NCBI GenBank assembly: GCA_003216595.1
Contig: QCIQ01000003.1
Location: 62,001-126,000 of the forward strand
Source: Prochlorococcus sp. AG-402-M18
Lineage (GTDB): Bacteria; Cyanobacteriota; Cyanobacteriia; PCC-6307; Cyanobiaceae
DNA length: 64,000 bases
Reading direction: 5' to 3'
The notes beneath the pieces are model-generated. The model was not told the origin of the DNA. It ran no database searches and saw only the letters and a list, made by a program, of their open reading frames with translations. Made by a program: the position numbers and the translations under genes. Below are positions 45,498 through 54,490 of the stretch, piece after piece (the first letter of the stretch is position 1; each line of letters opens with the position of its first letter).

Positions 45498-46127
45498 ATG
45501 AATTTAATAGCTAGTTATAGAAATAAAGGTTTTGAATCTGTCGCAGATGGCGTGATGTCATTTTTCGATCGTCGCACAGACTTACATCGCAATGGAATCG
45601 CCTTCAGTAATGGGGCAAATAATGATTCAGATCCTGCAAAAATTTCTACAGATATCAGCCTTGTAGCAATAGATCGAACTGATCCAGAATCATTTGCTTT
45701 GTCTGAAGTGATAATAAGAGGAGTCAATGCTGGTCTTCAAAAATACCTTGAAGAACGCCCACTTTTTAGCGAATGCGCTCCTGAAAAATCTCTCTTTGTT
45801 AATCCCATTTTCAATCTACAACGTTATGCTCCTGGGGAGGGGTTTAAGAAATGGCACTGTGACTGGACTATTAGCGAAGAAGCGACCGAACCAGTTCACA
45901 GAGTCTTAGCTTGGATTCTTTATTGCAATGATGTCGATTCAGGAGGAACAGAATTTCACTGGCAGGAATATCATGAGACAGCGGAACGAGGAAAACTAGT
46001 TATTTTTCCCGCTGGTCTTACACATATTCATAGAGGTCGAGTTAACAAGACTCATCCAAAAACAATTGCAACCGGATGGATCAATGCCGGTTCAAGAGAT
46101 TCATACATTTCTAGACTGGCTCGATAG
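45498..46127 (+). CDS. 2OG-Fe(II) oxygenase (prolyl 4-hydroxylase-like)
   Basis: Double-stranded beta-helix oxygenase of 209 aa. The iron-binding HxD is H120/D122 in KKWHCDW. The distal histidine is in GLTHIHRGRV, and a basic residue follows to bind 2-oxoglutarate. AWILYCNDVDSGGTEFHWQ is typical of P4H-type enzymes. The substrate is unknown; protein or small-molecule hydroxylation are both possible. It is not in an obvious operon. Confidence 0.82.
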   Translation: MNLIASYRNKGFESVADGVMSFFDRRTDLHRNGIAFSNGANNDSDPAKISTDISLVAIDRTDPESFALSEVIIRGVNAGLQKYLEERPLFSECAPEKSLFVNPIFNLQRYAPGEGFKKWHCDWTISEEATEPVHRVLAWILYCNDVDSGGTEFHWQEYHETAERGKLVIFPAGLTHIHRGRVNKTHPKTIATGWINAGSRDSYISRLAR

Positions 46128-46344
46128 TTAGTTAGTTATTTTATTCATTTAAATAAGACCTCTCACTAGGAATATTCAATCTGTTTGCCCCTAATTCTTT
46201 AATGAATCACGGAGTTCAAATCTAGATTGATAATAATTTTTGAAGAAACATCAACAGATTGAGAATGTATTGTGTATTATCTACAGACGTTCAGCTCTAC
46301 GTGAGTCGCAGTTAGATTCAAGCCATGGAACGGGGACTTGAACA

Positions 46345-46500
46345 ATGGCATCTATTTTAATGGCTGAACTTACTTACAGAGGACTTAAGTACATTCAAAC
46401 TAAATCTGCTAAAGGCTCACAAGAGGTGCACTTGCATTATTGTGGTCATGAAATTATGAGCAAGCGAATCCATGAAGCTATGAAAGCTGAAATGGGTTGA
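46345..46500 (+). CDS. DUF4278-like small protein (51 aa)
   Basis: Not in the track. The product MASILMAELTYRGLKYIQTKSA...LHYCGHEIMSKR has the LTYRG..Y pattern of cyanobacterial DUF4278 proteins. The function is unknown. Two possible starts exist, ATG at 46345 or the in-frame ATG at 46360. Confidence 0.65.
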   Translation: MASILMAELTYRGLKYIQTKSAKGSQEVHLHYCGHEIMSKRIHEAMKAEMG

Positions 46501-46668
46501 AATTATTTCAAAAAAATTTATTTACTCTAGTTAAATATAATTTTCAATTATATATTCTTTACCATTTTATTTGTAAAATAAATAATAAAATATATCTGGA
46601 AATACTGAATCAATAACTACAGATTTAATTTAATTAGTGTCTTAAAGATATGCTCTTTCAAGTTCAAC

Positions 46669-46869
46669 ATGCAATACGAGCCAGGGACAATAGATTGCCA
46701 TGTCTTCTTAGACTGCAAAGAGCAAATAGAGAAAATGCTACTTAGATTATACAAAATAGAAAATACTGAGCATATTTGCGATCAACTTCAATCTATTTAT
46801 CAACAAATAGAAGGTATGCACGAGTTAAAAAAAATTAAACGAAAAAAGATTATTTCTAGTCAAGCCTAA
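46669..46869 (+). CDS. Hypothetical protein (66 aa)
   Basis: Short helical ORF, starting MQYEPGTIDCHVFLDCKEQIEKML with two cysteines and ending in a lysine-rich helix. No family recognised. It is flanked by AT-rich DNA, and a GC-rich inverted repeat follows 130 bp later. Confidence 0.5.
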   Translation: MQYEPGTIDCHVFLDCKEQIEKMLLRLYKIENTEHICDQLQSIYQQIEGMHELKKIKRKKIISSQA

Positions 46870-46997
46870 AGCAAATAAAATCAAAACTTACTCTAATTAT
46901 TGATAGATTTTTATTTTTGTATCAATTAAGTCTTAACTTATTCAATTAAATTATCTATAACTGTTTTATCAGAAAACCCGTTCCAAAGTTTTCTGTA

Positions 46998-47034
46998 GGG
47001 AGGTCAGCACTACTGGGAAGGGTTTTGACCTCCC
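46998..47034. repeat. GC-rich inverted repeat, possible terminator or sRNA
   Basis: GGGAGGTCA pairs perfectly with TGACCTCCC across a 19-nt loop. It is markedly richer in G and C than its AT-rich surroundings. No long T-run follows on either strand. It could be the terminator of the 66-aa gene or part of a small RNA. Confidence 0.6.
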
Positions 47035-47069
47035 TTCCTAATATAAAAGAAAAGAAAAAAATAAATTTA

Positions 47070-47276
47070 TTAATTAAATCCTAGTTTCAAAGTGCCCCAA
47101 AGATCAAATGCTCCAAATAAAAAAGCTATTAGAACCAAGTCCCATGCTTTCTGCTTAATAGCCCAAGGAGCAAAAAAGACCTCACCGATCCCATGAAGAG
47201 CTGCTCCAACTCCTAGGTGATCTAAAACCAAAAGGCCATGAGATAATAGAAACAATCCGCTAGCAAAGTATCTCAA
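47070..47276 (-). CDS. Small membrane protein (68 aa)
   Basis: Two hydrophobic segments (SGLFLLSHGLLVLDHLGVGAAL and WDLVLIAFLFGAFDLWG) around a short loop. It contains no obvious cofactor motif. The start is TTG. It resembles conserved small membrane proteins of marine picocyanobacteria, but I cannot name a family. Confidence 0.55.
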   Translation of the reverse strand: MRYFASGLFLLSHGLLVLDHLGVGAALHGIGEVFFAPWAIKQKAWDLVLIAFLFGAFDLWGTLKLGFN

Positions 47277-47630
47277 AAATGTATCGTAAGTTATAAGTTT
47301 AATTTTTTTTTATGTTCGAAAAAGTTATAGCTGTTGCTGGTATTGATTTAAAGGTTTTAATCATTGCATCAACCAAAAGTTTTTTATTTTTGATACTTGA
47401 TTTAGTCATAACCTAATCGCTTTAATATGACTAATTTATTAATAATTTTTATGCACTTATGTAGCATTAATTGCTTTGTCAGCTAAACAAAATAAAGAAT
47501 ATTTATCGCCTTTTAGTATAATTAAATACTGTTCCTCTAGTCTACAAGATAATTAATCCTCTAAAAGTGAATTAATTAATACAGTTAGATATATTTATTC
47601 AAGTAATCTTTGGTACAAATAAAATTTTTA
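47277..47630. other. AT-rich intergenic region
   Basis: About 350 bp, very AT-rich. It includes a marginal 34-codon ORF at 47312-47416 (MFEKVIAVAGIDLKVL...) that could be a tiny hydrophobic peptide, but no ribosome-binding site supports it. It probably also carries promoters of the flanking divergent genes. Confidence 0.4.
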
Positions 47631-48140
47631 ATGAAACTCAATTTTGTACCGGTTAATATTTTTCGAGAGACTCCTGAAGTAACTTTTTTAGATGCCAGTG
47701 TTGAAAGTTCAAATGGTAGTGATGTTGTTATTCATAGAGGAGGAGCAACTTCACCTCCTGATTTAAATGGCTTTGAGCAATATTATGTACACCATCATCA
47801 AACAGATAATAATCTTGTACTTGAGGGAGATAGAACTTTTACACTATTAAATCCCATTTGGGATGAACCTCATCACATAATTTATCTCCATAGATTCATG
47901 GGTGCACTTCAAATACCTATCGGTACATTTCATAGATCAATATCTGGAAAAGATGGCAGTATTGTTATCAATCAGGCAATTAGAGATAAACAATTTGAAG
48001 CAAATGCAGAATTTAATCCTATAAGTATTGAAAATAGAATTGATCTACAACAAGCAAAATCTACAGAGCCTATTATCTGGTTATGGAAAGACGGAAAAAT
48101 TAAGCGAATAAAAGATTCTCTATTTTTAAAAGTAGCTTAA
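47631..48140 (+). CDS. Cupin-like protein
   Basis: Predicted start is the ATG at 47631 (169 aa); the track extends to a TTG at 47610. The segments YYVHHHQTDNNLVLEGDRTF and, later, LQIPIGTFHRSISG resemble the two cupin metal-binding motifs (paired histidines, Glu, distal His). A small-molecule or metal-dependent enzyme or binding role is likely, but the substrate is unknown. It stands alone in AT-rich DNA. Confidence 0.6.
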   Translation: MKLNFVPVNIFRETPEVTFLDASVESSNGSDVVIHRGGATSPPDLNGFEQYYVHHHQTDNNLVLEGDRTFTLLNPIWDEPHHIIYLHRFMGALQIPIGTFHRSISGKDGSIVINQAIRDKQFEANAEFNPISIENRIDLQQAKSTEPIIWLWKDGKIKRIKDSLFLKVA

Positions 48141-48184
48141 TCAAAAAGGTTCTAATAAAACCAAATTAATTTAATATATAGTAT

Positions 48185-48295
48185 CTAATAAAAATTTATT
48201 TTAGTTGCTATTTCTATAATTAAAATAAATAATACGCCTGACATTGCAACCCTCCCATGAAATATCTCAGTCTTGCTTAGTCTTTCGAAAGACAT
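48185..48295 (-). CDS. Short Hli-like chlorophyll-binding protein (36 aa)
   Basis: Unlisted ORF on the minus strand within an otherwise empty gap. The product contains EIFHGRVAMSGVLFILIIEIATK, which matches the Hli pattern of a Glu and Arg around xGRxAMxG and a following transmembrane helix ending near a second Glu. The soluble N terminus is only about 9 residues, shorter than in the hli at 12880. It could be a minimal Hli or an hli remnant. Confidence 0.6.
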   Translation of the reverse strand: MSFERLSKTEIFHGRVAMSGVLFILIIEIATKINFY

Positions 48296-48492
48296 ATAAT
48301 AAAAGATAATATATTTATTTTATAACAAACTAAACAGAGAAAGCAAGTATCGAAAAAATGCTTTTTAATGTTAATTAAATTATTCAATTTTATTTTTGAA
48401 AAGAAAAGACTATAGTCCAAAGGATATGGTATCTCTTACGACAGACTAAAAATAGTATTATAAATAATCATATTAAAAAGATTCAGTAATAA

Positions 48493-48642
48493 ATGAGTCC
48501 ACTCTTTAAATGCCTTGGTTGTGGACAAAATATCGAAAGGTCAACAAAGACTTTTTGGAAAAAGAAAGGTCATATTCTTTGCTCAACTTGTCAGGACAAA
48601 ATCGAGCGAGAAACTGCTTTTACTCAAACAAAAAAGACTTAA
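48493..48642 (+). CDS. Zinc-ribbon mini-protein (49 aa)
   Basis: Not in the track. The two knuckles CLGCGQ and CSTCQDK can bind one zinc. The rest is basic, with FWKKKGH between them. It overlaps the 3' end of convergent urtE by four bases. The function is unknown. Confidence 0.6.
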   Translation: MSPLFKCLGCGQNIERSTKTFWKKKGHILCSTCQDKIERETAFTQTKKT

Positions 48643-49346
48643 ACACTAAGAAATTTCTCTACTACAGATTTACTTAATTCACTCGTTGGGCCATTAGCAA
48701 CTATTCCTCCACGTTGCATTGCATAATAACGATCTGCTTGCCTGACAAAATGCAAATGTTGCTCTACCAATAAAACTCCAACACCAGTCTCACTAATGAT
48801 CCTTTTCACTGCTGACTCAATATCTTGAACGATATTCGGTTGTATCCCTTCGGTTGGTTCATCAAGTAAAAGTAACTTTGGTTTTCCAAGTAATGCTCGC
48901 GCAATTGCTAGTTGTTGCTGTTGCCCTCCGCTTAAGTCACCTCCTTTACGTGCTAGAAATTGTTTTAAAACAGGAAAAAGTTCATATACAAGTTCATCAA
49001 TCTTTTTATGCGTTGCTAACCCTCCAGGTAAAGCTTCCAATCCAAGTTGAAGATTTTCCTCTACGGTTAGATAAGGTATTATTTCTCGTCCTTGAGGAAC
49101 ATATGCAATTCCGGAACGAGCCCTTTGATGAGGTGGCTTTCTATTTACCAAATCTCCATTAAAAATAATCTCTCCATACCGTGGAGTTAATAACCCTATT
49201 AAAGATTTAAGCAAAGTTGTTTTACCTACTCCATTTCGGCCAATAAGACAAATCATCTCACCTTGATTGATATTCATATCAACATCTCGAAGAATATGAC
49301 TCTCGCCATAGTAAGTATTCAAGCCTTTTATCTGAAGCATAGTCAT
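48639..49346 (-). CDS. urtE: Urea ABC transporter ATP-binding protein UrtE
   Basis: LivF-like ABC ATPase of 235 aa. Walker A is GRNGVGKTTLL, the signature LSGGQQQQLAIARAL and Walker B LLLLDEPTEGIQPN. It is the last gene of urtABCDE and overlaps urtD as ATGA. With UrtD it powers urea uptake through UrtB and UrtC. Confidence 0.93.
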   Translation of the reverse strand: MTMLQIKGLNTYYGESHILRDVDMNINQGEMICLIGRNGVGKTTLLKSLIGLLTPRYGEIIFNGDLVNRKPPHQRARSGIAYVPQGREIIPYLTVEENLQLGLEALPGGLATHKKIDELVYELFPVLKQFLARKGGDLSGGQQQQLAIARALLGKPKLLLLDEPTEGIQPNIVQDIESAVKRIISETGVGVLLVEQHLHFVRQADRYYAMQRGGIVANGPTSELSKSVVEKFLSV

Positions 49347-50098
49347 TCTTCTTCCTCCTCAGATTTTCCTAGATAAACCTCTATCACTAAAGGATCTTTT
49401 TGTATGTCGCTCATAGATCCCTCTTTCAATACATGCCCTTGATGTAAAACACTAACAGGACAATCAAGTCGACGAATAAATTCCATATCATGATCAATGA
49501 CTAAGACAGTATGGTCGCCAGCTAAAGATTTAAGAAGATCAGCAGTTAAATCTGTTTCTTCATCAGTCAAACCAGCTACAGGTTCATCAACAAGTAAAAG
49601 ATCAGGATCTTGTCCAACTAGCATCGCTATCTCAAGCCATTGTTTTTGACCATGAGAAAGCGCTCCAGCCCTGATATTGGCTTTTGCTTGCAGGTTGACA
49701 ATACTCATCAAATGTTGAATTTGATCTAAATGCTTAACCTTTAAACTATTAATTAATAATGAAAAAGGAGTTTTAGGTCTGCTAACTGATAGAGCTAAAT
49801 TTTCTTGTACAGATAAATTCTCAAATATCCTAGGACTTTGAAATTTCCTTCCAATCCCTTTACGCGCTATTCGAAACTCTTTTTGACCAAGCAACGATTT
49901 TTCTTTAAAAATCACATCCCCCTTTGTCGGTGCTACTTTCCCAGTAATTACATCTAAAAATGTAGTTTTACCTGCACCATTGGGACCAATAACTGCTCTC
50001 AGATCACCTTGATTCAAAATCAGATCAAGATCTCTGAGGGCAAGAAATCCTTCAAAACTAACTGAAATTTGTTTTAGCTCTAGCAATGGAGAAGTCAT
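49343..50098 (-). CDS. urtD: Urea ABC transporter ATP-binding protein UrtD
   Basis: LivG-like ABC ATPase of 251 aa with Walker A GPNGAGKTTFLD, a degenerate signature LSHGQKQWLEIAML, Walker B DLLLVDEPVAGLT and H-loop VIDHDMEF. The SHGQ form of the signature is usual for UrtD. It overlaps both neighbours by four bases. Confidence 0.93.
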   Translation of the reverse strand: MTSPLLELKQISVSFEGFLALRDLDLILNQGDLRAVIGPNGAGKTTFLDVITGKVAPTKGDVIFKEKSLLGQKEFRIARKGIGRKFQSPRIFENLSVQENLALSVSRPKTPFSLLINSLKVKHLDQIQHLMSIVNLQAKANIRAGALSHGQKQWLEIAMLVGQDPDLLLVDEPVAGLTDEETDLTADLLKSLAGDHTVLVIDHDMEFIRRLDCPVSVLHQGHVLKEGSMSDIQKDPLVIEVYLGKSEEEEE

Positions 50099-51222
50099 GA
50101 TTTCACCTCACCTTGTTCATTAATTTCAAGACTTGGATATGTCTCTAGTTTTTTATTTATGCCAATTAAAAAAAGTAATTTCTTGGGACCGTCTTTCCGA
50201 ATCCATCCTAGTACACCCTCTGGGAGAGCTGTTACAACAAGAATAAATAATCCACCTTGAATAAACATCCAGCTTGCTGGTAATGCTTCACTTACTAAAC
50301 TTTTTGCATAATTAATTAAAACAGCCCCAAGAATTGCCCCTAGTAAAGTTCCTCTACCACCAACGGCAACCCAAATAACCATTTCTATAGAAAAAGGAAC
50401 AGTCATAAACTGAGGTGATACTATTCCGGATTGAACTGTATACAAAGCCCCTGAAATACCAGCCAATCCTCCTGCTATTGAAAAAATTATTGTCTTAAAA
50501 ATTACTGGATTATAGCCAGTGAAACGAACTCGAGCTTCATCATCTCGAATTCCAATAAGAATATTTCCAAATCTATCTCGAACAATCCACCGAGCAAAAA
50601 ACCATGCAAGTATTACTAAAACAGCTGATATCCAAAAAAACCATCTTTGCATTATTTCCGACCCTACCATTTGTCCAAAAAGTTGAGTAACATCTGTTTT
50701 TAAACCATTTGTTCCATTAATCAATTTCTGTTGTCCATTAAAGAAATTGAAAAAAACCAAAAGGGCCGCTTGTGTAAGAATTGAAAAATAAACGCCCTTA
50801 ATTCTATTTCTAAAAACTAAATACCCAAGAAGACCAGCAATTATTGCCGGTAACAACCAAATGGAAATAAGAGTAAAAATTAAACTTTTAAAAGGCTCCC
50901 AAAAAAATGGAAGTTTTTCAACTCCATATAAACCAAAAAACTCGGGAATACTATTTGGGAATTCTCCTGCACTATTCAATTGGAGGAACATCGCAGCACA
51001 ATATCCACCAAGAGCAAAGAAAATTCCTTGCCCTAAACTCAACATCCCTGTGAATCCCCAAATCAAATCAACTCCAAGAGCCACAATTGCAAGAGATAAA
51101 TATCTCCCTAAGAGATTTAATCTAAAAACAGGAAGTAAGGAGGGTGCTGCAATAATTAAGACAATGATTAATACCCAAATCGTTAAGTTAATCCAACTTT
51201 TCTTTGTAGAAAAAATAGTCAT
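50095..51222 (-). CDS. urtC: Urea ABC transporter permease UrtC
   Basis: LivM-like permease of 375 aa with about ten hydrophobic segments. WGFTGMLSLGQGIFFALGGYCAAMFL and IRDDEARVRFTGYNP are typical of branched-chain amino-acid/urea permeases. It ends in an ATGA overlap with urtD and begins 3 bp after urtB. Confidence 0.93.
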   Translation of the reverse strand: MTIFSTKKSWINLTIWVLIIVLIIAAPSLLPVFRLNLLGRYLSLAIVALGVDLIWGFTGMLSLGQGIFFALGGYCAAMFLQLNSAGEFPNSIPEFFGLYGVEKLPFFWEPFKSLIFTLISIWLLPAIIAGLLGYLVFRNRIKGVYFSILTQAALLVFFNFFNGQQKLINGTNGLKTDVTQLFGQMVGSEIMQRWFFWISAVLVILAWFFARWIVRDRFGNILIGIRDDEARVRFTGYNPVIFKTIIFSIAGGLAGISGALYTVQSGIVSPQFMTVPFSIEMVIWVAVGGRGTLLGAILGAVLINYAKSLVSEALPASWMFIQGGLFILVVTALPEGVLGWIRKDGPKKLLFLIGINKKLETYPSLEINEQGEVKS

Positions 51223-51225
51223 AAT

Positions 51226-52383
51226 TCAAGACTCCACCATTCTTCCTTTTTGAGGGAACATCCCAGTTGGCCTGAATTGAAGGAATATGACTATTAGAGC
51301 AAATATCATTACTCTAGCCATACTTGTTGTCGCAAAAAAATCGATTGTTGAATAAAGAGGGGACGGCATTTCTGGCCAAATGGTAAGTAGTCTTCCTGCT
51401 CCTATCAAGTCGGTCATTATTCCAATAGAGAAAGAAGCAAGGATAGTTCCTAATAAATTGCCTACTCCACCTAGAACGACAACCATAAAACATCCCACAA
51501 TATAATTTCCACCAACATTTGGTCCCACTGAGCCAAGGAGGGAAACCGCAACGCCTGCAACACCAGCTAAACCAGATCCAATTCCAAAAGTAATAATATC
51601 TACTGTTTCTGTTGATATGCCTAGACAATCACTCATAGGTCTATTTTGAGTAACTGCTCGGATTCTCATTCCCCACGCAGTTTTATCAAGAAAGAAAATC
51701 ACTACTAAAACAGATATTAAGGTAATAAAGATTATTAAAAGACGAGTTTTAGGAAAAGTAATTCCAACAAAATCAATTCCACCTCTCATCCAAGCAGGAG
51801 CTGTAACATCAACATTTCTTGCACTAGCACGACTAAGTTTGCTTACTAAAGATGATAAAATCCCTCCTGTTGCTACACCTAATAATGCTGAGAAGCCCCA
51901 AGTAGATGCCCTTATTAATTTACCTTTTGCGCCCTGAAGTAAGTCATCCGAAATAAATAATGGTGCAAATAAGCCAAAGAACAGTGCTATTACCAATCCA
52001 CTTCCATAGGCTAAAGGAACACTTCTGACAAATTGTTGAAGTATGAGGCTAACTCCCCATGTCGCTAAAAGAGTTTCGAGCGGACTTCCATAGAGACGTC
52101 TAATTACTGTTCGTTCTAAAAGAATACCAACTGTTCCACTAACTAAAAAAGCAATCCCAATAGCAACAATGACATATGAATCATAAAAAGGTTTTAAAAA
52201 AGAAACTTGTTTGAAAATCAATTGGGTTATGTATGTTGAATATGCTCCAAGCATCATCAATTCACCATGAGCCAGATTGATGACACCCATTAATCCAAAG
52301 ACAATTGCCAGTCCCAGTGCTGCGACAAGCAAAACTGAGCCAATAGCAACGCCATTAAAGAGGCTTTCAAGAATAAGTTGCAC
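51226..52383 (-). CDS. urtB: Urea ABC transporter permease UrtB
   Basis: LivH-like permease of 385 aa, starting at GTG. Typical segments are LAIVFGLMGVINLAHGELMMLGAY, AVTQNRPMSDCLGI and VVVLGGVGNLLGTI. A hairpin lies between urtA and this gene, which would reduce urtB-E transcription relative to urtA. Confidence 0.93.
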   Translation of the reverse strand: MQLILESLFNGVAIGSVLLVAALGLAIVFGLMGVINLAHGELMMLGAYSTYITQLIFKQVSFLKPFYDSYVIVAIGIAFLVSGTVGILLERTVIRRLYGSPLETLLATWGVSLILQQFVRSVPLAYGSGLVIALFFGLFAPLFISDDLLQGAKGKLIRASTWGFSALLGVATGGILSSLVSKLSRASARNVDVTAPAWMRGGIDFVGITFPKTRLLIIFITLISVLVVIFFLDKTAWGMRIRAVTQNRPMSDCLGISTETVDIITFGIGSGLAGVAGVAVSLLGSVGPNVGGNYIVGCFMVVVLGGVGNLLGTILASFSIGIMTDLIGAGRLLTIWPEMPSPLYSTIDFFATTSMARVMIFALIVIFLQFRPTGMFPQKGRMVES

Positions 52384-52410
52384 TAGCTTGGTTGATATTT
52401 TTAAAGAAAT

Positions 52411-52430
52411 AAGGAGCCCGCAGGCTCCTT
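52411..52430 (-). terminator. Hairpin between urtA and urtB
   Basis: AAGGAGCC pairs perfectly with GGCTCCTT around a 4-nt loop. On the minus strand it is followed by ATTTCTTT. It fits a partial terminator that gives excess urtA mRNA. Confidence 0.75.
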
Positions 52431-52460
52431 ACTAGATTCTATTTATAAGTCAAAAATGAA

Positions 52461-53738
52461 TCATAATCTGTATTTTTCACCTTTCTTAGGATCAGTCCAA
52501 TCACAAGCGTAACCTTTAGAACTTGGATGTTTTTGGTTCCATGCTTGTGGTTCAACTACTCCTGTTTCTTCGAGAATTGTAAATCCACCTTCTGAGTTAA
52601 TTTCACCGATTCTCACTGTTTGAGATAGATGATGATTAGGCATAACTTCTACAGGCCCTTGTGGTGCATCGAATGTCTGACCAACCAAAGCTTCTCTAAC
52701 AGCATTGTCATCAAATGTGCCGGCATCTTCAACTGCCTGCTTCCATAGATAAACCATGTTATAAGCAGATTCTTGAGGATCAGCTACAACACGATCGTTA
52801 CCCCATCTCTTCTTAAAGCTCTTGGCAAATTTCTTAGAAGCTGGTGTATCAATAGACATCATGTAGTTCCAAGCACCATAATGGCCCTCAAGGAACTCAG
52901 GGCCAATCGTACTAATCTCTTCTTCCGCAATGGAGTAGTTCATTACGTAGTAACCATTAGAAGGAGTAATTCCTGCGTCCTGGATTTGCTTGAAGAAAGC
53001 AACGTTTTGATCACCATTCAAGGTGTTAATAATTATTCCACCTTCAGGAAGTGCAACTTTTATCTTCGAGATAATAGGTGCTACCTCTGTGTTACCCAAA
53101 GGAAGGTAATCTTCGCCAACAACTTTACCGCCAAGTTGCTTAACTTGAGCTTTAGTAATTGTATTAGACGTTCTTGGGAAAACATAATCAGAACCAACTA
53201 AGAAGAAATCTCCTCCAGCAGCTGGCGAGCGCTTGTACATGAAATCGGTAGCAGGCTCGGATTGCTGATTAGGAGTCGCTCCGGTATAGAAAATGTTATT
53301 GGAGCACTCTTGGGCTTCATATTGAATTGGGTAGTAAAGAAATGCATCTTTAGATTCATAAACAGGAAGCATTGCCTTACGACTTGCAGATGTCCAGCCA
53401 CCAAAAACAACTGGAACTCCATCCTGGTCAATTAACTTCTTAGACTTCTCAGCAAAGGTAGGCCAATCTGAGGCACCATCTTCAACGATGTACTCAATTT
53501 TATAACTTTTACCATCGACTGTTACACCACCAGCTGCATTGATCTCCTCAATAGCCATTTTCTCTGTATCAACAAGAGTTGATTCGGAGATTGCCATTGT
53601 CCCTGATAGAGAATGGAGAATTCCAACAGTTACGGTGTCGTCAAAGTTGCCTGCGGAATCTGATCCACCACAAGCAGTTACAGTTACAGCCAATGAGGCA
53701 GTAGCTAAACCTGCAAAAATACGCTTTGAAAGCTTCAT
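52461..53738 (-). CDS. urtA: Urea ABC transporter substrate-binding protein UrtA
   Basis: Periplasmic urea-binding lipoprotein of 425 aa. The signal peptide ends with a lipobox (TVTAC). The mature protein shows VGILHSLSGTMAISESTLVDTEKMAIEEIN and DGASDWPTFAEKSKKLI, which match UrtA rather than amino-acid binders. It heads the urt operon on the minus strand, and an NtcA-like site lies about 75 bp upstream. Confidence 0.94.
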   Translation of the reverse strand: MKLSKRIFAGLATASLAVTVTACGGSDSAGNFDDTVTVGILHSLSGTMAISESTLVDTEKMAIEEINAAGGVTVDGKSYKIEYIVEDGASDWPTFAEKSKKLIDQDGVPVVFGGWTSASRKAMLPVYESKDAFLYYPIQYEAQECSNNIFYTGATPNQQSEPATDFMYKRSPAAGGDFFLVGSDYVFPRTSNTITKAQVKQLGGKVVGEDYLPLGNTEVAPIISKIKVALPEGGIIINTLNGDQNVAFFKQIQDAGITPSNGYYVMNYSIAEEEISTIGPEFLEGHYGAWNYMMSIDTPASKKFAKSFKKRWGNDRVVADPQESAYNMVYLWKQAVEDAGTFDDNAVREALVGQTFDAPQGPVEVMPNHHLSQTVRIGEINSEGGFTILEETGVVEPQAWNQKHPSSKGYACDWTDPKKGEKYRL

Positions 53739-53814
53739 GAATTACTAACTAAATTAGTTGGTTGCCCACCTTGGGGGGTCAACGGAAGGTATCCAACTGA
53801 ACACCCATCTTTTT

Positions 53815-53828
53815 GTAGCCAATGTGAC
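53815..53828 (-). promoter_or_regulatory. NtcA-like site upstream of urtA
   Basis: On the minus strand the sequence reads GTC-N8-TAC, one base from the NtcA consensus GTA-N8-TAC. About 22 bp downstream is ATACCT, a possible -10 box, as expected for an NtcA-activated promoter. NtcA is the nitrogen-control activator of cyanobacterial urt genes. Confidence 0.55.
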
Positions 53829-53884
53829 TTTTTTTACTATTTCAGTGAACGAAAATAATTTTTGGTATCACACATAACACTTCT

Positions 53885-54490
53885 TCAAGAGTTTTGTATT
53901 TGATTACACAAAAAAGCTTCGATGATGTTAAGTCCCTCCCCTGTCTTAGTATTTGTAAAGCACCATGGAAGATCTGCCCTCATCAACAAGGTATCTCTCT
54001 CCATTACTTTCAAACTTGCACCTACCATTCCTGCAAGATCAATCTTATTGATCACTAATAAATCTGAGCGTGTTATCCCAGGTCCTCCTTTTCTTGGAAT
54101 CTTATCTCCAGCTGCAACGTCAATTATATAAATACATAAATCTACTAACTCAGGACTAAAGCTTGCTGAAAGATTATCACCACCACTTTCAACAAATACT
54201 AAATCTAGATTTTCAAATCTCTGTTCTAACTCTTCAACAGCAATGCGATTTATGGAACAATCTTCTCTTATCGCTGTATGTGGGCATCCTCCAGTTTCAA
54301 CTCCTTTAATACGTTCTGGTGCTAAAGCCTTTGCATTAGTCAAGAATTTTGCATCTTCTTGCGTATAGATATCATTAGTTACTACGGCAATCTCTAATTG
54401 ATCTTTAAGGTTTTCACATAGTCTCTGAATAATAGCCGTTTTACCAGATCCTACTGGACCAGCTATCCCAACCCTTAATTTACTTTCCAT
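53885..54490 (-). CDS. ureG: Urease accessory GTPase UreG
   Basis: SIMIBI-class GTPase that drives nickel insertion into urease. P-loop GPVGSGKT, metal-binding CPH in [19 protein letters not shown] and NKID are visible. The track start (54565) adds 25 unrelated residues inside ureF; the ATG at 54490 gives 201 aa and overlaps the ureF stop. It is the last of ureE-ureF-ureG. Confidence 0.94.
   Translation of the reverse strand: MESKLRVGIAGPVGSGKTAIIQRLCENLKDQLEIAVVTNDIYTQEDAKFLTNAKALAPERIKGVETGGCPHTAIREDCSINRIAVEELEQRFENLDLVFVESGGDNLSASFSPELVDLCIYIIDVAAGDKIPRKGGPGITRSDLLVINKIDLAGMVGASLKVMERDTLLMRADLPWCFTNTKTGEGLNIIEAFLCNQIQNS

Noticed and set aside
47312-47416. 34-codon hydrophobic ORF
   Set aside because: No ribosome-binding site and no family; too weak to call as a gene.
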